Source: Shinella lacus
GTDB lineage: Bacteria > Pseudomonadota > Alphaproteobacteria > Rhizobiales > Rhizobiaceae
NCBI RefSeq assembly: GCF_010994755.1
Contig: NZ_WHSB02000004.1
Span: 434,001-498,000 of the forward strand
Direction: 5' to 3'
DNA length: 64,000 nucleotides
This document shows, piece after piece, positions 42,784 through 52,033 of the stretch. The first letter of the stretch is position 1; each line of letters starts with the position of its first letter. The position numbers were made by a program, and so were the translations under genes. Under the pieces are notes generated by a model that was given only the letters and a program-made list of their open reading frames with translations, was not told where the DNA came from and made no database searches.

Positions 42784-44423
42784 ATCCGCACGCAAGCCAT
42801 ATCCAGCCCATCCAACTCGATCGTCCCATCCTTCAGCTTCGCGCCAAACCCGGGCACCGGCAGCGGTTCGCCGAGCTTCAGCGACTTTGCCGGCACGAAC
42901 TCCGCCTTTTCACGCGTCAGGTTGAAGACGAAGAGCAGTTTTTCGCCGCCCTTCTCGCGGGTGAAGGCGAGGATATCCTGGTTGGAATGGAGGAAGGACA
43001 TGTCGCCGTCGTGCAGCGTCTCGTGTTCCTTCCGGAAGGCGAGCGTGGCGCGGTAGTGGTTGAGCACGGAGCCGGAGACCTTTTCCTGCGCGTCGACGGA
43101 GAGGCGCGAATGTTCCTCCGGCACCGGCAGCCAGGGTTTTCCCGTGCTGAAGCCGGAATGGGCCTCGCTGCGCTGCCAGGGCATCGGCGTGCGGCATCCG
43201 TCGCGGCCCTTGAAGGCCGGCCAGAAGCGGATGCCGTAGGGATCGCGCAGGTCCTCGAAGGCGAGGTCCGCCTCCGTGAGCCCGAGCTCTTCGCCCTGGT
43301 AGAGGCAGATCGAGCCGCGCAACGTCGAAAGCAGGGTGACCGCGAGCTTGGCAACGCGCTCGCGCTCCTCCGGCGTCTTGATGAAACGGCTGACATGCCG
43401 GTTAACGTCGTGGTTGGAAAAGGCCCAGCAGACCCAGCCGTCCGTCACCGCTCGCTGGAAACTCTGCACGCATTTGCGCACATGTTCTGCCGTAAAGTCC
43501 GGCCCCAGCAGGTCGAACGTGTAGCACATGTTGAGCTTGTCGCCGCCGCTCGTATACTCGGCAACCGTTTTCAGCGAACGTGCGCCATCGCCCACCTCGC
43601 CGACCGTCATGCGGCCCTCGTATTCATTGAGCAAAGCGCGAAACCGCCGGAGAAACTCGACATTCTCCGGCTGCGTCTTGTCGTAGCGGTGTGTCTGCAT
43701 GCCATAGGGATTGACGTCCGGCGCGTCGAGGCCGACCCCGTCGGGATCGGGTTCATGGGGCGGGTTGTCGCGCAGCTTCTTGTCGTGGAAGTAGAAATTC
43801 ACCGTGTCGAGCCGGAAACCGTCCACGCCACGGTCGAGCCAGAAGCGCACGGTTTTCAGCAAGGCCTCCTGCACATCCGGGTTGTGGAAGTTGAGATCCG
43901 GCTGCGACATGAGGAAATTGTGCATGTAATATTGCTTGCGCACGCCGTCCCATTCCCAGCCCGGCCCGCCGAAGATCGACAGCCAGTTGTTGGGCGCCGT
44001 ACCGTCCGGTTTCGGATCGGCCCAGACATACCAGTCGGCCTTGGCATTCGTGCGGCTGGAGCGGCTTTCGACGAACCAGGGATGTTGGTCGGAAGTGTGC
44101 GAGATCACCTGGTCGATGACGACCTTGAGGCCGAGGCGGTGGGCTTCGGAAAGCATCGCGTCGAAATCGGCAAGCGTGCCGAACATCGGGTCGACGTCGC
44201 AATAATCCGAGACGTCATAGCCCATGTCGGCCATCGGCGACTTGAAGAAGGGCGACAGCCAGATCGCATCGACACCGAGCGAGGCGATGTGCCCGAGCCG
44301 CTTGGTGACGCCCCGAAGATCCCCCATGCCGTCGCCGGTCGTGTCCTGGAACGAGCGGGGATAGACCTGGTAGATGACCGCGCCGCGCCACCAGTCGTCG
44401 GCCTTCTTGCGGGGCTTTGCCAT
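42780..44423 (-). CDS. aglA: Alpha-glucosidase (GH13)
   Basis: 547 residues from the ATG at 44423 (MAKPRKKADDWWRGAVIYQV). The nucleophile is Asp206 in DGFRLDTVNF, the acid/base is Glu276 in TVGEVGDG, and His338/Asp339 in FSNHDVNR completes the site. GDLRGVTKRL and VVIDQVISHTSDQHPWF are the usual conserved blocks. It resembles AglA of S. meliloti, which cleaves alpha-glucosides such as sucrose and trehalose. Here it stands alone without the aglEFGK transport genes, so the symbol is by similarity only. The frame is open well upstream, but that stretch is antisense to the Ldh gene. Confidence 0.88.
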   Translation of the reverse strand: MAKPRKKADDWWRGAVIYQVYPRSFQDTTGDGMGDLRGVTKRLGHIASLGVDAIWLSPFFKSPMADMGYDVSDYCDVDPMFGTLADFDAMLSEAHRLGLKVVIDQVISHTSDQHPWFVESRSSRTNAKADWYVWADPKPDGTAPNNWLSIFGGPGWEWDGVRKQYYMHNFLMSQPDLNFHNPDVQEALLKTVRFWLDRGVDGFRLDTVNFYFHDKKLRDNPPHEPDPDGVGLDAPDVNPYGMQTHRYDKTQPENVEFLRRFRALLNEYEGRMTVGEVGDGARSLKTVAEYTSGGDKLNMCYTFDLLGPDFTAEHVRKCVQSFQRAVTDGWVCWAFSNHDVNRHVSRFIKTPEERERVAKLAVTLLSTLRGSICLYQGEELGLTEADLAFEDLRDPYGIRFWPAFKGRDGCRTPMPWQRSEAHSGFSTGKPWLPVPEEHSRLSVDAQEKVSGSVLNHYRATLAFRKEHETLHDGDMSFLHSNQDILAFTREKGGEKLLFVFNLTREKAEFVPAKSLKLGEPLPVPGFGAKLKDGTIELDGLDMACVRI

Positions 44424-44573
44424 GCGTTCTCGCTCCGGTTTCCAATTGCGTTCAACAAGATGTAACGCGCGCACCCTAGGGCGTAAACGGCACAACCCGC
44501 GATTTTTCGAAGGTTGACGAAGGGCGGATCGGTCGGGATGATGCCGGCGATTTCCAGAGAGAAGGCTGACCGC

Positions 44574-45578
44574 ATGACCGATGACGTCACCCTTTCCCCC
44601 GCGGAAGCCATCGAGCTTGCCAAAACGGCGCTGATGCGCGTCGGCATGGTCGAGGCGGGGGCCACAGCCCTTGCCGGCGCCACGGTGGATGCCGAAATGG
44701 CCGGCAAACGGGCGGTCGGCTTCGCCCACCTGACGGACTATCTCAGGAGCCTCGTCGATGGGCGGATCGTCGCGCGCGCCGAACCCCTCCTCACCTCGCC
44801 GGTGCCGGCGATCCTCAAATGCGATGCGATGGGCGGCGTGGCGCAGCACGGGTTTTCCGTCGCGCATGAAGAACTGGTGACGAAGGCGAAGGCGCTCGGC
44901 ATCGCGATCTTCACCGCGCACAACAGCTACACGACGGGCGAACTCGGCTGGTATGTCGCCCGGCTGGCGCAGGAGGGCCTTGTGGCCATCGCCGCGACCA
45001 ATGGGCCGGCGCTGCTTGCCGGGTCCGGCAGCCGCCAGCCGGTCTATTGCACCAATCCGCTCGCCTTCGCCGCTCCCCTCCACGACGGGCGCTTCCTGCT
45101 GATCGACCAGGCCTCCAGCGCCACCGCCTTTTTGAAGATCCGCGAGGCGGCGGCACGCGGCGAGGCTATTCCCGAGGGTTGGGCGCTCGACCAGGACGGC
45201 GAGCCGACCATCGATCCTTTCGCGGCCATGCAAGGCGCGCTGCTGGCCTTCGGCGGAGAGCGCGGCGCCAATATCGCGCTGATGGTGGAAGTGCTCGCCG
45301 CCGGCCTCACCGGGGCGAACTGGTCGGTCGATGCGCCGGATTTCCAGGCGGGCGAGACCTCGCCCGGCGCCGGCCTCTTCGTGCTGGCGCTCGCGCCGCA
45401 GCTTCTCGCCGATGGATTTTCCGCCCGCCTCGCCGCGCATGTGGAGCGGCTTTCGGGCGAATACGGCGTGCATATTCCCGGCATCGGCCGCGTGGAGCGG
45501 CAACGGCAGGCGGAAAGCGCCGGCATCGTCTTGCCCCGCCAACTCTTTGACAGTATTTCCTCTTTCCGGCGGAATTAG
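44574..45578 (+). CDS. Ldh/malate-ureidoglycolate dehydrogenase family oxidoreductase
   Basis: 334 residues from the ATG at 44574 (MTDDVTLSPAEAIELA). The NAD(P)-binding, non-Rossmann family fold shows in HLTDYLRSLVDGRIVARAEP, CDAMGGVAQHGFSVAHEELV, AHNSYTTGELGWYVARLAQE and YCTNPLAFAAPLHDG. Members reduce 2-keto acids or imino acids (delta-1-piperideine-2-carboxylate, ureidoglycolate, malate). The KDG kinase starts 16 bp after, so a sugar-acid role is possible. Substrate not established. Confidence 0.82.
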   Translation: MTDDVTLSPAEAIELAKTALMRVGMVEAGATALAGATVDAEMAGKRAVGFAHLTDYLRSLVDGRIVARAEPLLTSPVPAILKCDAMGGVAQHGFSVAHEELVTKAKALGIAIFTAHNSYTTGELGWYVARLAQEGLVAIAATNGPALLAGSGSRQPVYCTNPLAFAAPLHDGRFLLIDQASSATAFLKIREAAARGEAIPEGWALDQDGEPTIDPFAAMQGALLAFGGERGANIALMVEVLAAGLTGANWSVDAPDFQAGETSPGAGLFVLALAPQLLADGFSARLAAHVERLSGEYGVHIPGIGRVERQRQAESAGIVLPRQLFDSISSFRRN

Positions 45579-45594
45579 CCGGGAGGATTTCGAC

Positions 45595-46509
45595 ATGGCG
45601 GGACGGCTGCTCTCGATCGGCGAGTGCATGGTGGAACTGATGCAGGCGGACGGCGGCCTGATGCGCAAGAGTTTCGCCGGCGACACCTTCAACACCGCCT
45701 ATTATGCCCGCCAATACCTGCCGTCCGACTGGAGCGTCGACTATTTCTCCGCCGTCGGCACCGACATGATTTCAGACGAGATGCTCGCCTTCATGGCCGG
45801 CCACGGCATCGGCACCGACCATGTCGCACGCATCGAAGGCCGCTCACCGGGCCTCTACATGATCCACCTGAAGGACGGCGAGCGCAGCTTCTCCTACTGG
45901 CGCTCCGTCTCCGCGGCAAAACTGCTCGCCCAGGACGGCGACCGGCTGCGCGCCGCCATCGAGGCCTCCGACGTGGTCGTCTTTTCCGGCATCACGCTGG
46001 CGATCCTGCCGGCCGAGGATATCGAAACCCTGCTCGCCGAGCTTCGCCGCGGCAAGGCCGCCGGCAAGCGCATCGTCTTCGACCCCAACATCCGCCCGCG
46101 CCTCTGGGACGATGCCGAACGTATGCGCGCGACGATCACCGAAGGCGCGCGCGCCGCAACGCTGGTCATGCCGAGCCTCGACGACGAAACCACCCATTTC
46201 GGCGATGCCGGGCTGGAAGAGACGATCGCCCGCTACCGCGCGCTCGGCGTCGGCGAGATCGTCGTGAAGGATGGCGCCGAGGGCGCAACGCTGGTCTTCG
46301 GCGGCGCGCGCAGCCACGCGCCCTCCGCAAAAGTCGAAAAAATCATCGACACGACGAGCGCCGGCGACAGCTTCAACGGCGCCTTCCTCGCCCGCCTGGT
46401 AACGGGCGCACGCCCGGACGAAGCGGCCCGATTTGCCGCCGATGTCGCGGCCAGCGTCATCCAGCACCACGGCGCGCTGGTGGCGAAGGACAAGCTGCCC
46501 GGCTGCTGA
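45595..46509 (+). CDS. kdgK: 2-dehydro-3-deoxygluconokinase (PfkB family)
   Basis: 304 residues, with GGGAGGA before the ATG. The PfkB sugar-kinase signature is IIDTTSAGDSFNGAFLARLV, with the catalytic Asp in GDSF. The N-terminal SIGECMVELMQADGGLMRKS and FNTAYYARQYL are close to KDG kinases. It phosphorylates 2-keto-3-deoxygluconate from pectin or gluconate for the Entner-Doudoroff route. It is in an operon with the Ldh-type dehydrogenase. Confidence 0.88.
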   Translation: MAGRLLSIGECMVELMQADGGLMRKSFAGDTFNTAYYARQYLPSDWSVDYFSAVGTDMISDEMLAFMAGHGIGTDHVARIEGRSPGLYMIHLKDGERSFSYWRSVSAAKLLAQDGDRLRAAIEASDVVVFSGITLAILPAEDIETLLAELRRGKAAGKRIVFDPNIRPRLWDDAERMRATITEGARAATLVMPSLDDETTHFGDAGLEETIARYRALGVGEIVVKDGAEGATLVFGGARSHAPSAKVEKIIDTTSAGDSFNGAFLARLVTGARPDEAARFAADVAASVIQHHGALVAKDKLPGC

Positions 46510-46606
46510 TTGATCGGATCGGTGCCAAAATCGATCGATCTCGCGCCGACCGTTGCCATGAATCGTCCTAGTTTCTCCCCGTTACCCCCGAAGACGGAAA
46601 GAAACC

Positions 46607-47158
46607 ATGACGACATCACGCTTCATGGCGGCCTTCGCCGCCGCGCTCTCCCTTTGCCCGCAGGCCGGCTTATCGGCCGATTTCACCGTTACCAGCGCTG
46701 CCTTCGCCTCCGGCGCCGTGCAGAAGGAACAGTTTGCCGACAGCATGGGCTGCACCGGCGGAAACATCTCGCCGGATATCCGCTGGTCGAACGCACCGGT
46801 AGGGACCAAAAGCTTCGTCGTGACGATCTACGACAAGGATGCGCCGACCGGCTCCGGCTGGTGGCACTGGGTTGTCATCGACCTGCCTGCCGACGCAAAC
46901 TCGCTTGCTGCGGGTGCCGGCAACGGCAAGGCGGCGCTGCCGCACAGCACGCGCATGACGCCAACGGACCTGGGCACACCCGGCTTTCTCGGAGCCTGCC
47001 CGCCGGACGGGCCGGAGCATGACTACACGATCACGATAAAGGCGCTCGGCATCGAGAGGCTGCCGGTGCCGGACGACGCCACGCCCGCCATGGTCGGCTT
47101 CGTCAGCAACATGAACACGCTTGCCACCGCAACAATCTCCGCCAAGGGCAAGCGCTAA
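46607..47158 (+). CDS. YbhB/YbcL family (PEBP/RKIP-like) exported protein
   Basis: 183 residues with a signal peptide (residues about 1-24, MAAFAAALSLCPQAGLSA). The PEBP fold is marked by MGCTGGNISPDIRWSNAPVG, YDKDAPTGSGWWHWVVIDLP and ACPPDGPEHDYTITIKALG. The ligand pocket residues (Asp in DKDAP, His in WWHW) are intact. Probably periplasmic; the role is unknown for bacterial members. It lies between kdgK and an AraC regulator. Confidence 0.88.
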   Translation: MTTSRFMAAFAAALSLCPQAGLSADFTVTSAAFASGAVQKEQFADSMGCTGGNISPDIRWSNAPVGTKSFVVTIYDKDAPTGSGWWHWVVIDLPADANSLAAGAGNGKAALPHSTRMTPTDLGTPGFLGACPPDGPEHDYTITIKALGIERLPVPDDATPAMVGFVSNMNTLATATISAKGKR

Positions 47159-47210
47159 CAATCCTTGCCCGGGCTCAGCCAACGGGGATAGGCGCGGGCG
47201 GGACGACAGG

Positions 47211-48077
47211 ATGAACCGGATGAACATCGCCATACGCCCGGAAATCGGCGCTTCTGCCCGCATCGTGCAGTATAACCGGCTGCGTTATGCAAACATCCTG
47301 ATCACCCGCCCTCTTCTCATCCTCGTCGAACACGGCACCAAGATCCTGCGCGCCGGCGAAGAGGAATGGGGCGTTCCGGCCGGCGGCTGCATTGCGCTCG
47401 CCCAGGGCGAGACGTTCGACGTGATCAATGCCGCGGATGGTGCGAGCGCCTATGTCGCGCGCTGGATCGCCTTCGAACCGGAAACCGTGGCCGCCTTTGC
47501 CGCAACACCCGGCAAAGGCCGCCCTTTCGAGCGCGCCTTCACGATCGACCACCCGCATCGCGGCTTTCAGGACGCCTTCGCGGATTGTGCGCAGGCAATC
47601 ACGGAACCCGCCAGCATCCCCGTCGAAATTGCCCGCCACCGGCTTTCCGAACTGCTGCTTTGGCTCGATCTCGCGGGCGGGCGTTTCGTTGTGCCAAAGC
47701 CCGCGGGCGTCAGCGACCGTGTGCGCGCTATCCTCTCCGCAGAACCGCACGCGAATTGGACAAGTACCGATCTCTGCCGGGCGCTGAATGTCAGCGAGGC
47801 GACGCTGCGGCGAAAGCTTGCCGCCGAAAGGTGGTCTTTTCAGTCGCTGCTGATCGATGTGCGCATGTCGCTCGCCATGCAGCTCCTGCAATCGACGGAG
47901 CTTTCCATCCTCAGCATTGCGCAAACCGTCGGCTACGAATCGCAATCGCGGTTTGCCACGCGCTTCCGCGCCCGCTTCGGCTTCCCGCCGAGCGCGATCC
48001 GCGGGCACATGAGGCCCGACCCGAAAATCAGCGCCGCTTCTTCGCCTTGCTGGCGAACGGATTGTCCGACGCCTTGA
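47211..48077 (+). CDS. AraC-family transcriptional regulator
   Basis: About 288 residues from ATG at 47211, or 285 from 47220 where AGGA gives a better ribosome site. The N-terminal cupin-like sensor ([40 protein letters not shown]) is followed by the double HTH ([60 protein letters not shown]). Inducer and target are unknown; the neighbours are PEBP upstream and der downstream. Its 3' end overlaps the der 3' end by 50 bp on the opposite strand. Confidence 0.88.
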   Translation: MNRMNIAIRPEIGASARIVQYNRLRYANILITRPLLILVEHGTKILRAGEEEWGVPAGGCIALAQGETFDVINAADGASAYVARWIAFEPETVAAFAATPGKGRPFERAFTIDHPHRGFQDAFADCAQAITEPASIPVEIARHRLSELLLWLDLAGGRFVVPKPAGVSDRVRAILSAEPHANWTSTDLCRALNVSEATLRRKLAAERWSFQSLLIDVRMSLAMQLLQSTELSILSIAQTVGYESQSRFATRFRARFGFPPSAIRGHMRPDPKISAASSPCWRTDCPTP

Positions 48078-49461
48078 AGTGGATGCGGATCGGCACGCCG
48101 GGCAGGTTGAAGTCGTTGCGCAGGCCGTTCGTCAGGTAGCGGATATAGGATTCCGGCAGCGCATCGGGGCGCGTGCAGGAGATCATGAAACCCGGCGGGC
48201 GGGCTTTGACCTGCGTCATATATTTCAGCTTCAGGCGGCGGCCGGAGACGGCCGGTGGCGGATGCTGGATCTGTTGCGCATCGAGCCAGCGGTTGAGCTT
48301 GGCGGTGGAGATGCGGCGGTTCCAGGTGCGGTCCGTATCGATGACGGCCTGCATCAGCTTGTCGAGGCCGCGGCCGGTCTGGCCGGAGACCGGCACGGCG
48401 CGGATGCCGCGTGCCTGCGGCAGCAGCCGGTCGGTCTTTTCGCGCAGTTCCGCGAGGACGGCCTGCGGGTCGTCGATCAGGTCCCACTTGTTGAAGGCGA
48501 GCACGGCGGCGCGGCCCTCGCGCAGCACGAAATCGACGATCTGCAGATCCTGCTTTTCGAAGGGGATCGTCGCGTCGAACATGATGACCACGGTCTCGGC
48601 AAAGCGGATCGCGCGCAGCCCATCGGCGACGGAGAGCTTTTCCAGCTTCTCCTGCACGCGCGCCTTGCGCCGCATGCCGGCCGTGTCGAACATTTTTATC
48701 GTGCGGCCTTTCCAGTCCCATTCGACGGAAATCGAATCGCGCGTGATGCCGGCTTCCGGGCCGGTCAGGAGCCGGTCCTCGCCGAGGAAGCGGTTGATCA
48801 GCGTCGATTTGCCGGCATTCGGGCGGCCGACGATGGCGACGCGCAGCGGCTTCGTCTCGTCATATTCCGGCTCGAAATCCTCGTCCTGCTCCGCGCCTTC
48901 GGCAGCGGCTTCCGCGCGCACGTCGACATCGGTTTCGGCCTCGTCGTCCTCGGGATAGGCGCGCTCCTCGCCGATCGCGGCAACGATCGCGTCGCGCAGG
49001 TCCAGCATGCCCTGGCCGTGTTCGGCAGAGATCGGTGTCGGCTCGCCGAGACCGAGCGTGTAGGAGTCGTAGAAGCCGCCGTCGGAGCCGCGGGCTTCCG
49101 ACTTGTTGGCGACGAGCACGACCGGCTTGCCCTTGCGGCGCAGCATGTCGGCGAGCGCCGTGTCGACGGGCGTGAGGCCCGTCTTGGCATCGACGACGAA
49201 GAGCGACAGGTCGGCCTCGTCGATCGCCGCTTCCGTCTGGGCGCGCATGCGGCCCTGCAACGTCTCGGGTGCTGCCTCTTCCAGGCCGGCCGTGTCGATG
49301 ATGCGGAATTTCAGGTCGATGAGGCGCGCGTCGCCGGGACGGCGGTCACGGGTGACGCCGGGCGTGTCGTCGACGAGCGCGAGCTTCTTGCCGACGAGCC
49401 TGTTGAACAGGGTGGACTTGCCGACATTGGGGCGTCCGACAATGGCGACCGTGAAGCTCAT
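48028..49461 (-). CDS. der: Ribosome-assembly GTPase Der (EngA)
   Basis: 477 residues with two GTPase domains in tandem. GD1 has [18 protein letters not shown] and NKSE. GD2 has [22 protein letters not shown] and NKWDL. They are linked by an acidic 40-residue stretch and followed by a KH-like C-domain ([20 protein letters not shown], ending KAKKRR). It is required for 50S subunit maturation. Its upstream neighbour on the same strand is a YfgM-like protein, as in many proteobacteria, though bamB is not between them here. Confidence 0.97.
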   Translation of the reverse strand: MSFTVAIVGRPNVGKSTLFNRLVGKKLALVDDTPGVTRDRRPGDARLIDLKFRIIDTAGLEEAAPETLQGRMRAQTEAAIDEADLSLFVVDAKTGLTPVDTALADMLRRKGKPVVLVANKSEARGSDGGFYDSYTLGLGEPTPISAEHGQGMLDLRDAIVAAIGEERAYPEDDEAETDVDVRAEAAAEGAEQDEDFEPEYDETKPLRVAIVGRPNAGKSTLINRFLGEDRLLTGPEAGITRDSISVEWDWKGRTIKMFDTAGMRRKARVQEKLEKLSVADGLRAIRFAETVVIMFDATIPFEKQDLQIVDFVLREGRAAVLAFNKWDLIDDPQAVLAELREKTDRLLPQARGIRAVPVSGQTGRGLDKLMQAVIDTDRTWNRRISTAKLNRWLDAQQIQHPPPAVSGRRLKLKYMTQVKARPPGFMISCTRPDALPESYIRYLTNGLRNDFNLPGVPIRIHFKASDNPFASKAKKRR

Positions 49462-49497
49462 GATGTGTTCCGTTCAGGTGAACCGGCGAAGGCCGGT

Positions 49498-50169
49498 TTA
49501 GGAGGACAGCTTGCCGCTTGCAGCAATCAGGTCAAGCAGCATCTGCGCGCGGTTGGCGACATTGCGCGGGCTTTCGCTGTCGGCGAGGATCGCGTCGAAC
49601 CATTCCTTGGCGCGCGCATAGTCCTCGTGTTTATAGGCGGAGAGGCCGAGAACCTCGCGGGCCGAGTGGCGCAGCGCGCTCTGCGGCGTGGCGAGCTGTT
49701 CAGCCTCGGCGGAAACCTGGTCGTAGGTGCCGGTATCGACGAGCAGGTAGGCGGCGCGCAGGCGGGCTGCATCGCGCAGCGCCTGCGGCACCGAGGTGTC
49801 CTTGGAAATCGCGGTGAAGGCGCTGACGGCGCCTGCGGCATCCGTCGTCGCCAGAAGCGAGGCGGAGCGCATGCGGGCAAGCACCGGATAGGAGCCGAAA
49901 CCGTCCTTTTCCAGCGCGGTCAGCGCGGCAAGCGCTTCCTCGTTCTTGCCTTCGCGGGCAAGCGTGAGGGCGGCGAGGAAGCTGTCGCCGGCGGCGGATG
50001 CCTCGCTGTCGCGCCAGTAATCGTAGCTCACCTTGCCGATCGTGCCGAGAACGACCAGCACGGCGATGCCGATGAGGATACGACCAAAACGCCTCCAGAC
50101 CAGACGCATCTGGTCGGAGCGGAGTTCATCGTTGACCTCGCGGATAAAGCTGTCGTCCTGATTTACCAT
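49498..50169 (-). CDS. YfgM-like TPR membrane protein
   Basis: 223 residues from the ATG at 50169 (MVNQDDSFIR). The cytoplasmic N-terminus carries EVNDELRSDQMRLVWRRFGR, followed by one membrane helix at about residues 30-46 (ILIGIAVLVVLGTIGKV). A periplasmic TPR-like domain follows (LTLAREGKNEEALAALTALE, ALRHSAREVLGLSAYKHEDY). In E. coli YfgM works with the periplasmic chaperone PpiD at the SecYEG translocon. That link is inferred from position and shape. It is transcribed before der, 36 bp apart. Confidence 0.85.
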   Translation of the reverse strand: MVNQDDSFIREVNDELRSDQMRLVWRRFGRILIGIAVLVVLGTIGKVSYDYWRDSEASAAGDSFLAALTLAREGKNEEALAALTALEKDGFGSYPVLARMRSASLLATTDAAGAVSAFTAISKDTSVPQALRDAARLRAAYLLVDTGTYDQVSAEAEQLATPQSALRHSAREVLGLSAYKHEDYARAKEWFDAILADSESPRNVANRAQMLLDLIAASGKLSS

Positions 50170-50271
50170 TCCCTGCCCGGCTCTTGCTGACGATTGGAGT
50201 TTGCGCCTTCTACTCCATTTTGGCCGCAAAGTAAGGGGGCAGGCGCGAAAAGCCCGGGATCAGCGCGCCGA

Positions 50272-50856
50272 TCACGCCATCGGTGCGACGCCGATCACCC
50301 ACTCGTGAAGCCAGAAGACGATGACGACGTAAAGCGCGAGGCCGACGACGACGGCAATCAGGTCGTTTTTCGCCGAGACGAAGACCGGCAGTTTCGTCTC
50401 GCCGGCAGCGATGCGCTTCTTCAGCGATATGCGCAGGATGACCGCCCAGGCGAGGATCGTCACGAAGAGCAGGACCGAATAGCTCTCGCCATTCGCCAAA
50501 AGATGGGCGAGCGCCCAGATCTTGATGGCGACGAGGATCGGGAACTTCAGCTTCGTGCGGATATGGCCGGCCGGCAGGAAGCCGGCGACGAGACAGATCG
50601 AGGCGATCAGCATCAGCGTCAGCGCGATATGCGACATGAAGGTCGGCGGGTAATAGAGCATCGCGCCGCCATTCGCCCGCGCCTCGACAAAGCCGTAGGC
50701 GATGAGCACGAGGCTTGCGAGCGATACGATGCCGTGCAGCGCCATCCAGGCGGGCTTGCCGAGTGCGTCGATACCGGCATTGCGCAGGCCGGGCGCGAAG
50801 GGGCGGATGAGATGGGTGACGATGAAGAGAACGAGACCGGCGATGAGCAACGTCAT
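50272..50856 (-). CDS. NnrU family membrane protein
   Basis: 194 residues with about five to six membrane helices (LLIAGLVLFIVTHLI, AWMALHGIVSLASLVLIAYG, HIALTLMLIASICLVAGFLP, LIAVVVGLALYVVIVFW). The N-terminal HLIRPFAPGLRNAGIDALGK is characteristic. NnrU is linked to nitric-oxide/denitrification clusters, but no nor or nir genes are nearby, so that role is not supported here. Monocistronic. Confidence 0.85.
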   Translation of the reverse strand: MTLLIAGLVLFIVTHLIRPFAPGLRNAGIDALGKPAWMALHGIVSLASLVLIAYGFVEARANGGAMLYYPPTFMSHIALTLMLIASICLVAGFLPAGHIRTKLKFPILVAIKIWALAHLLANGESYSVLLFVTILAWAVILRISLKKRIAAGETKLPVFVSAKNDLIAVVVGLALYVVIVFWLHEWVIGVAPMA

Positions 50857-50995
50857 GGAAATGTCCCTGGAAAAAAGGCGGCGCGTGGCCGATCCCGTCT
50901 GGAATAGCCGTCAAGGCCGGACAATTCCAGCCCGATCAAAGGATTGCCGCATTCGGAAACCATGACAGACCCTTTGCAAATTGCCGCAGGTGCCC

Positions 50996-52009
50996 ATGTC
51001 TTTCGCAATATCGTCCCGAATCCTCCCTTCCCTTCTCGCCGCCGGCCTCATCGCCGGTCCGGCGCTTGCCAAGGACGACACGATCGGGACGACCAAGCGC
51101 AAGCAGCTCGTCATCGTCTCCTTCGACGGCGCGCATGACAACCTGCTCTGGGAGAAGAGCCGCGCCATGGCAAAGCGCACCGGCGCGCATTTCACCTATT
51201 TCCTCTCCTGCACCTTCCTCTTCCCGAAGGACGAGCGCGCCAAATACCAGGCGCCGCATGAAAAGCGCGGCCGCTCCAATGTCGGCTTTTCGCCGGACCG
51301 GGAGGACACGATCCTGCGGCTCGGCGAAATCTGGCTGGCGAAGCTGGAGGGCCACGATATCGGCAGCCACGGCTGCGGCCATTTCGACGGCGGCAAGTGG
51401 AGCGCGGACGACTGGAAGGCCGAGTTCGCCTTCTTCCACGAGGCGCTGAAGAACGGCTGGAAGAATGCCGGTGTCGGCGAGCGCGAGCCCGCGGACTGGC
51501 AGCGTTTCGTGAAGGAAGACATCAAGGGCTTTCGCGCGCCCTATTTTTCCGCCGGCAGCGGGCTGGTCAAGGCGCTGGAGGCCAATGGCTTCACCTACGA
51601 CGCCAGCCTCGTTTCGAAGGGGCCGGCCATGCCGGTGGCAAGCGGCGCGCTCGCCCGCTTCGCGCTCCCCCTCGTTCCGGAAGGCGACGCACAGCGTCCG
51701 GTCATCGCCATGGACTACAATCTCTACGTCCGCCATTCCAAGGGCAAGGAGAAGCCGGAGAAGAGCGCCGCCTTCGAGGAAAGCACGCTAAAGGCCTATC
51801 GCGACGCCTTCGCCAAACAATATGACGGCGACCGCATCCCCCTCCAGCTCGGCTTCCACTTCGTCGAGATGAATGCCGGCGCCTATTGGCGCGCACTCGA
51901 CCGGTTCCTGACGGAGACCTGCGGAGAAAAGGACGTCGCCTGCGTCAGCTATGTCGAGGCGATGGACATTCTCGCAAAAGAAAAGAGGGCGACTGGCGCC
52001 GCCCTCTAG
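50996..52009 (+). CDS. Exported polysaccharide deacetylase family protein
   Basis: 337 residues from the ATG at 50996 (MSFAISSRILPSLLAAGLIA), with GCAGG 5 bp before it. Signal peptide cut near ALAKDD. The deacetylase fold shows in LVIVSFDGAHDNLLWEK (catalytic-type Asp in SFDG), DIGSHGCGHFDGGKW (the His pair of the metal site), FRAPYFSAGSGL and GFHFVEMNAGAYWRAL. The first motif is SFDGAHD instead of the common TFDDG. The substrate may be a surface polysaccharide or peptidoglycan, unknown. Convergent with bacA. Confidence 0.85.
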   Translation: MSFAISSRILPSLLAAGLIAGPALAKDDTIGTTKRKQLVIVSFDGAHDNLLWEKSRAMAKRTGAHFTYFLSCTFLFPKDERAKYQAPHEKRGRSNVGFSPDREDTILRLGEIWLAKLEGHDIGSHGCGHFDGGKWSADDWKAEFAFFHEALKNGWKNAGVGEREPADWQRFVKEDIKGFRAPYFSAGSGLVKALEANGFTYDASLVSKGPAMPVASGALARFALPLVPEGDAQRPVIAMDYNLYVRHSKGKEKPEKSAAFEESTLKAYRDAFAKQYDGDRIPLQLGFHFVEMNAGAYWRALDRFLTETCGEKDVACVSYVEAMDILAKEKRATGAAL

Positions 52010-52033
52010 GTCTGTTATCCGCGCGGAGGCCGA

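Noticed and set aside
42780-45695. A 971-codon open frame on the minus strand
   Set aside because: Only the part from 44423 down encodes the alpha-glucosidase. The rest is antisense to the Ldh-type dehydrogenase and has no family similarity. GC-rich codon use keeps this antisense frame open.
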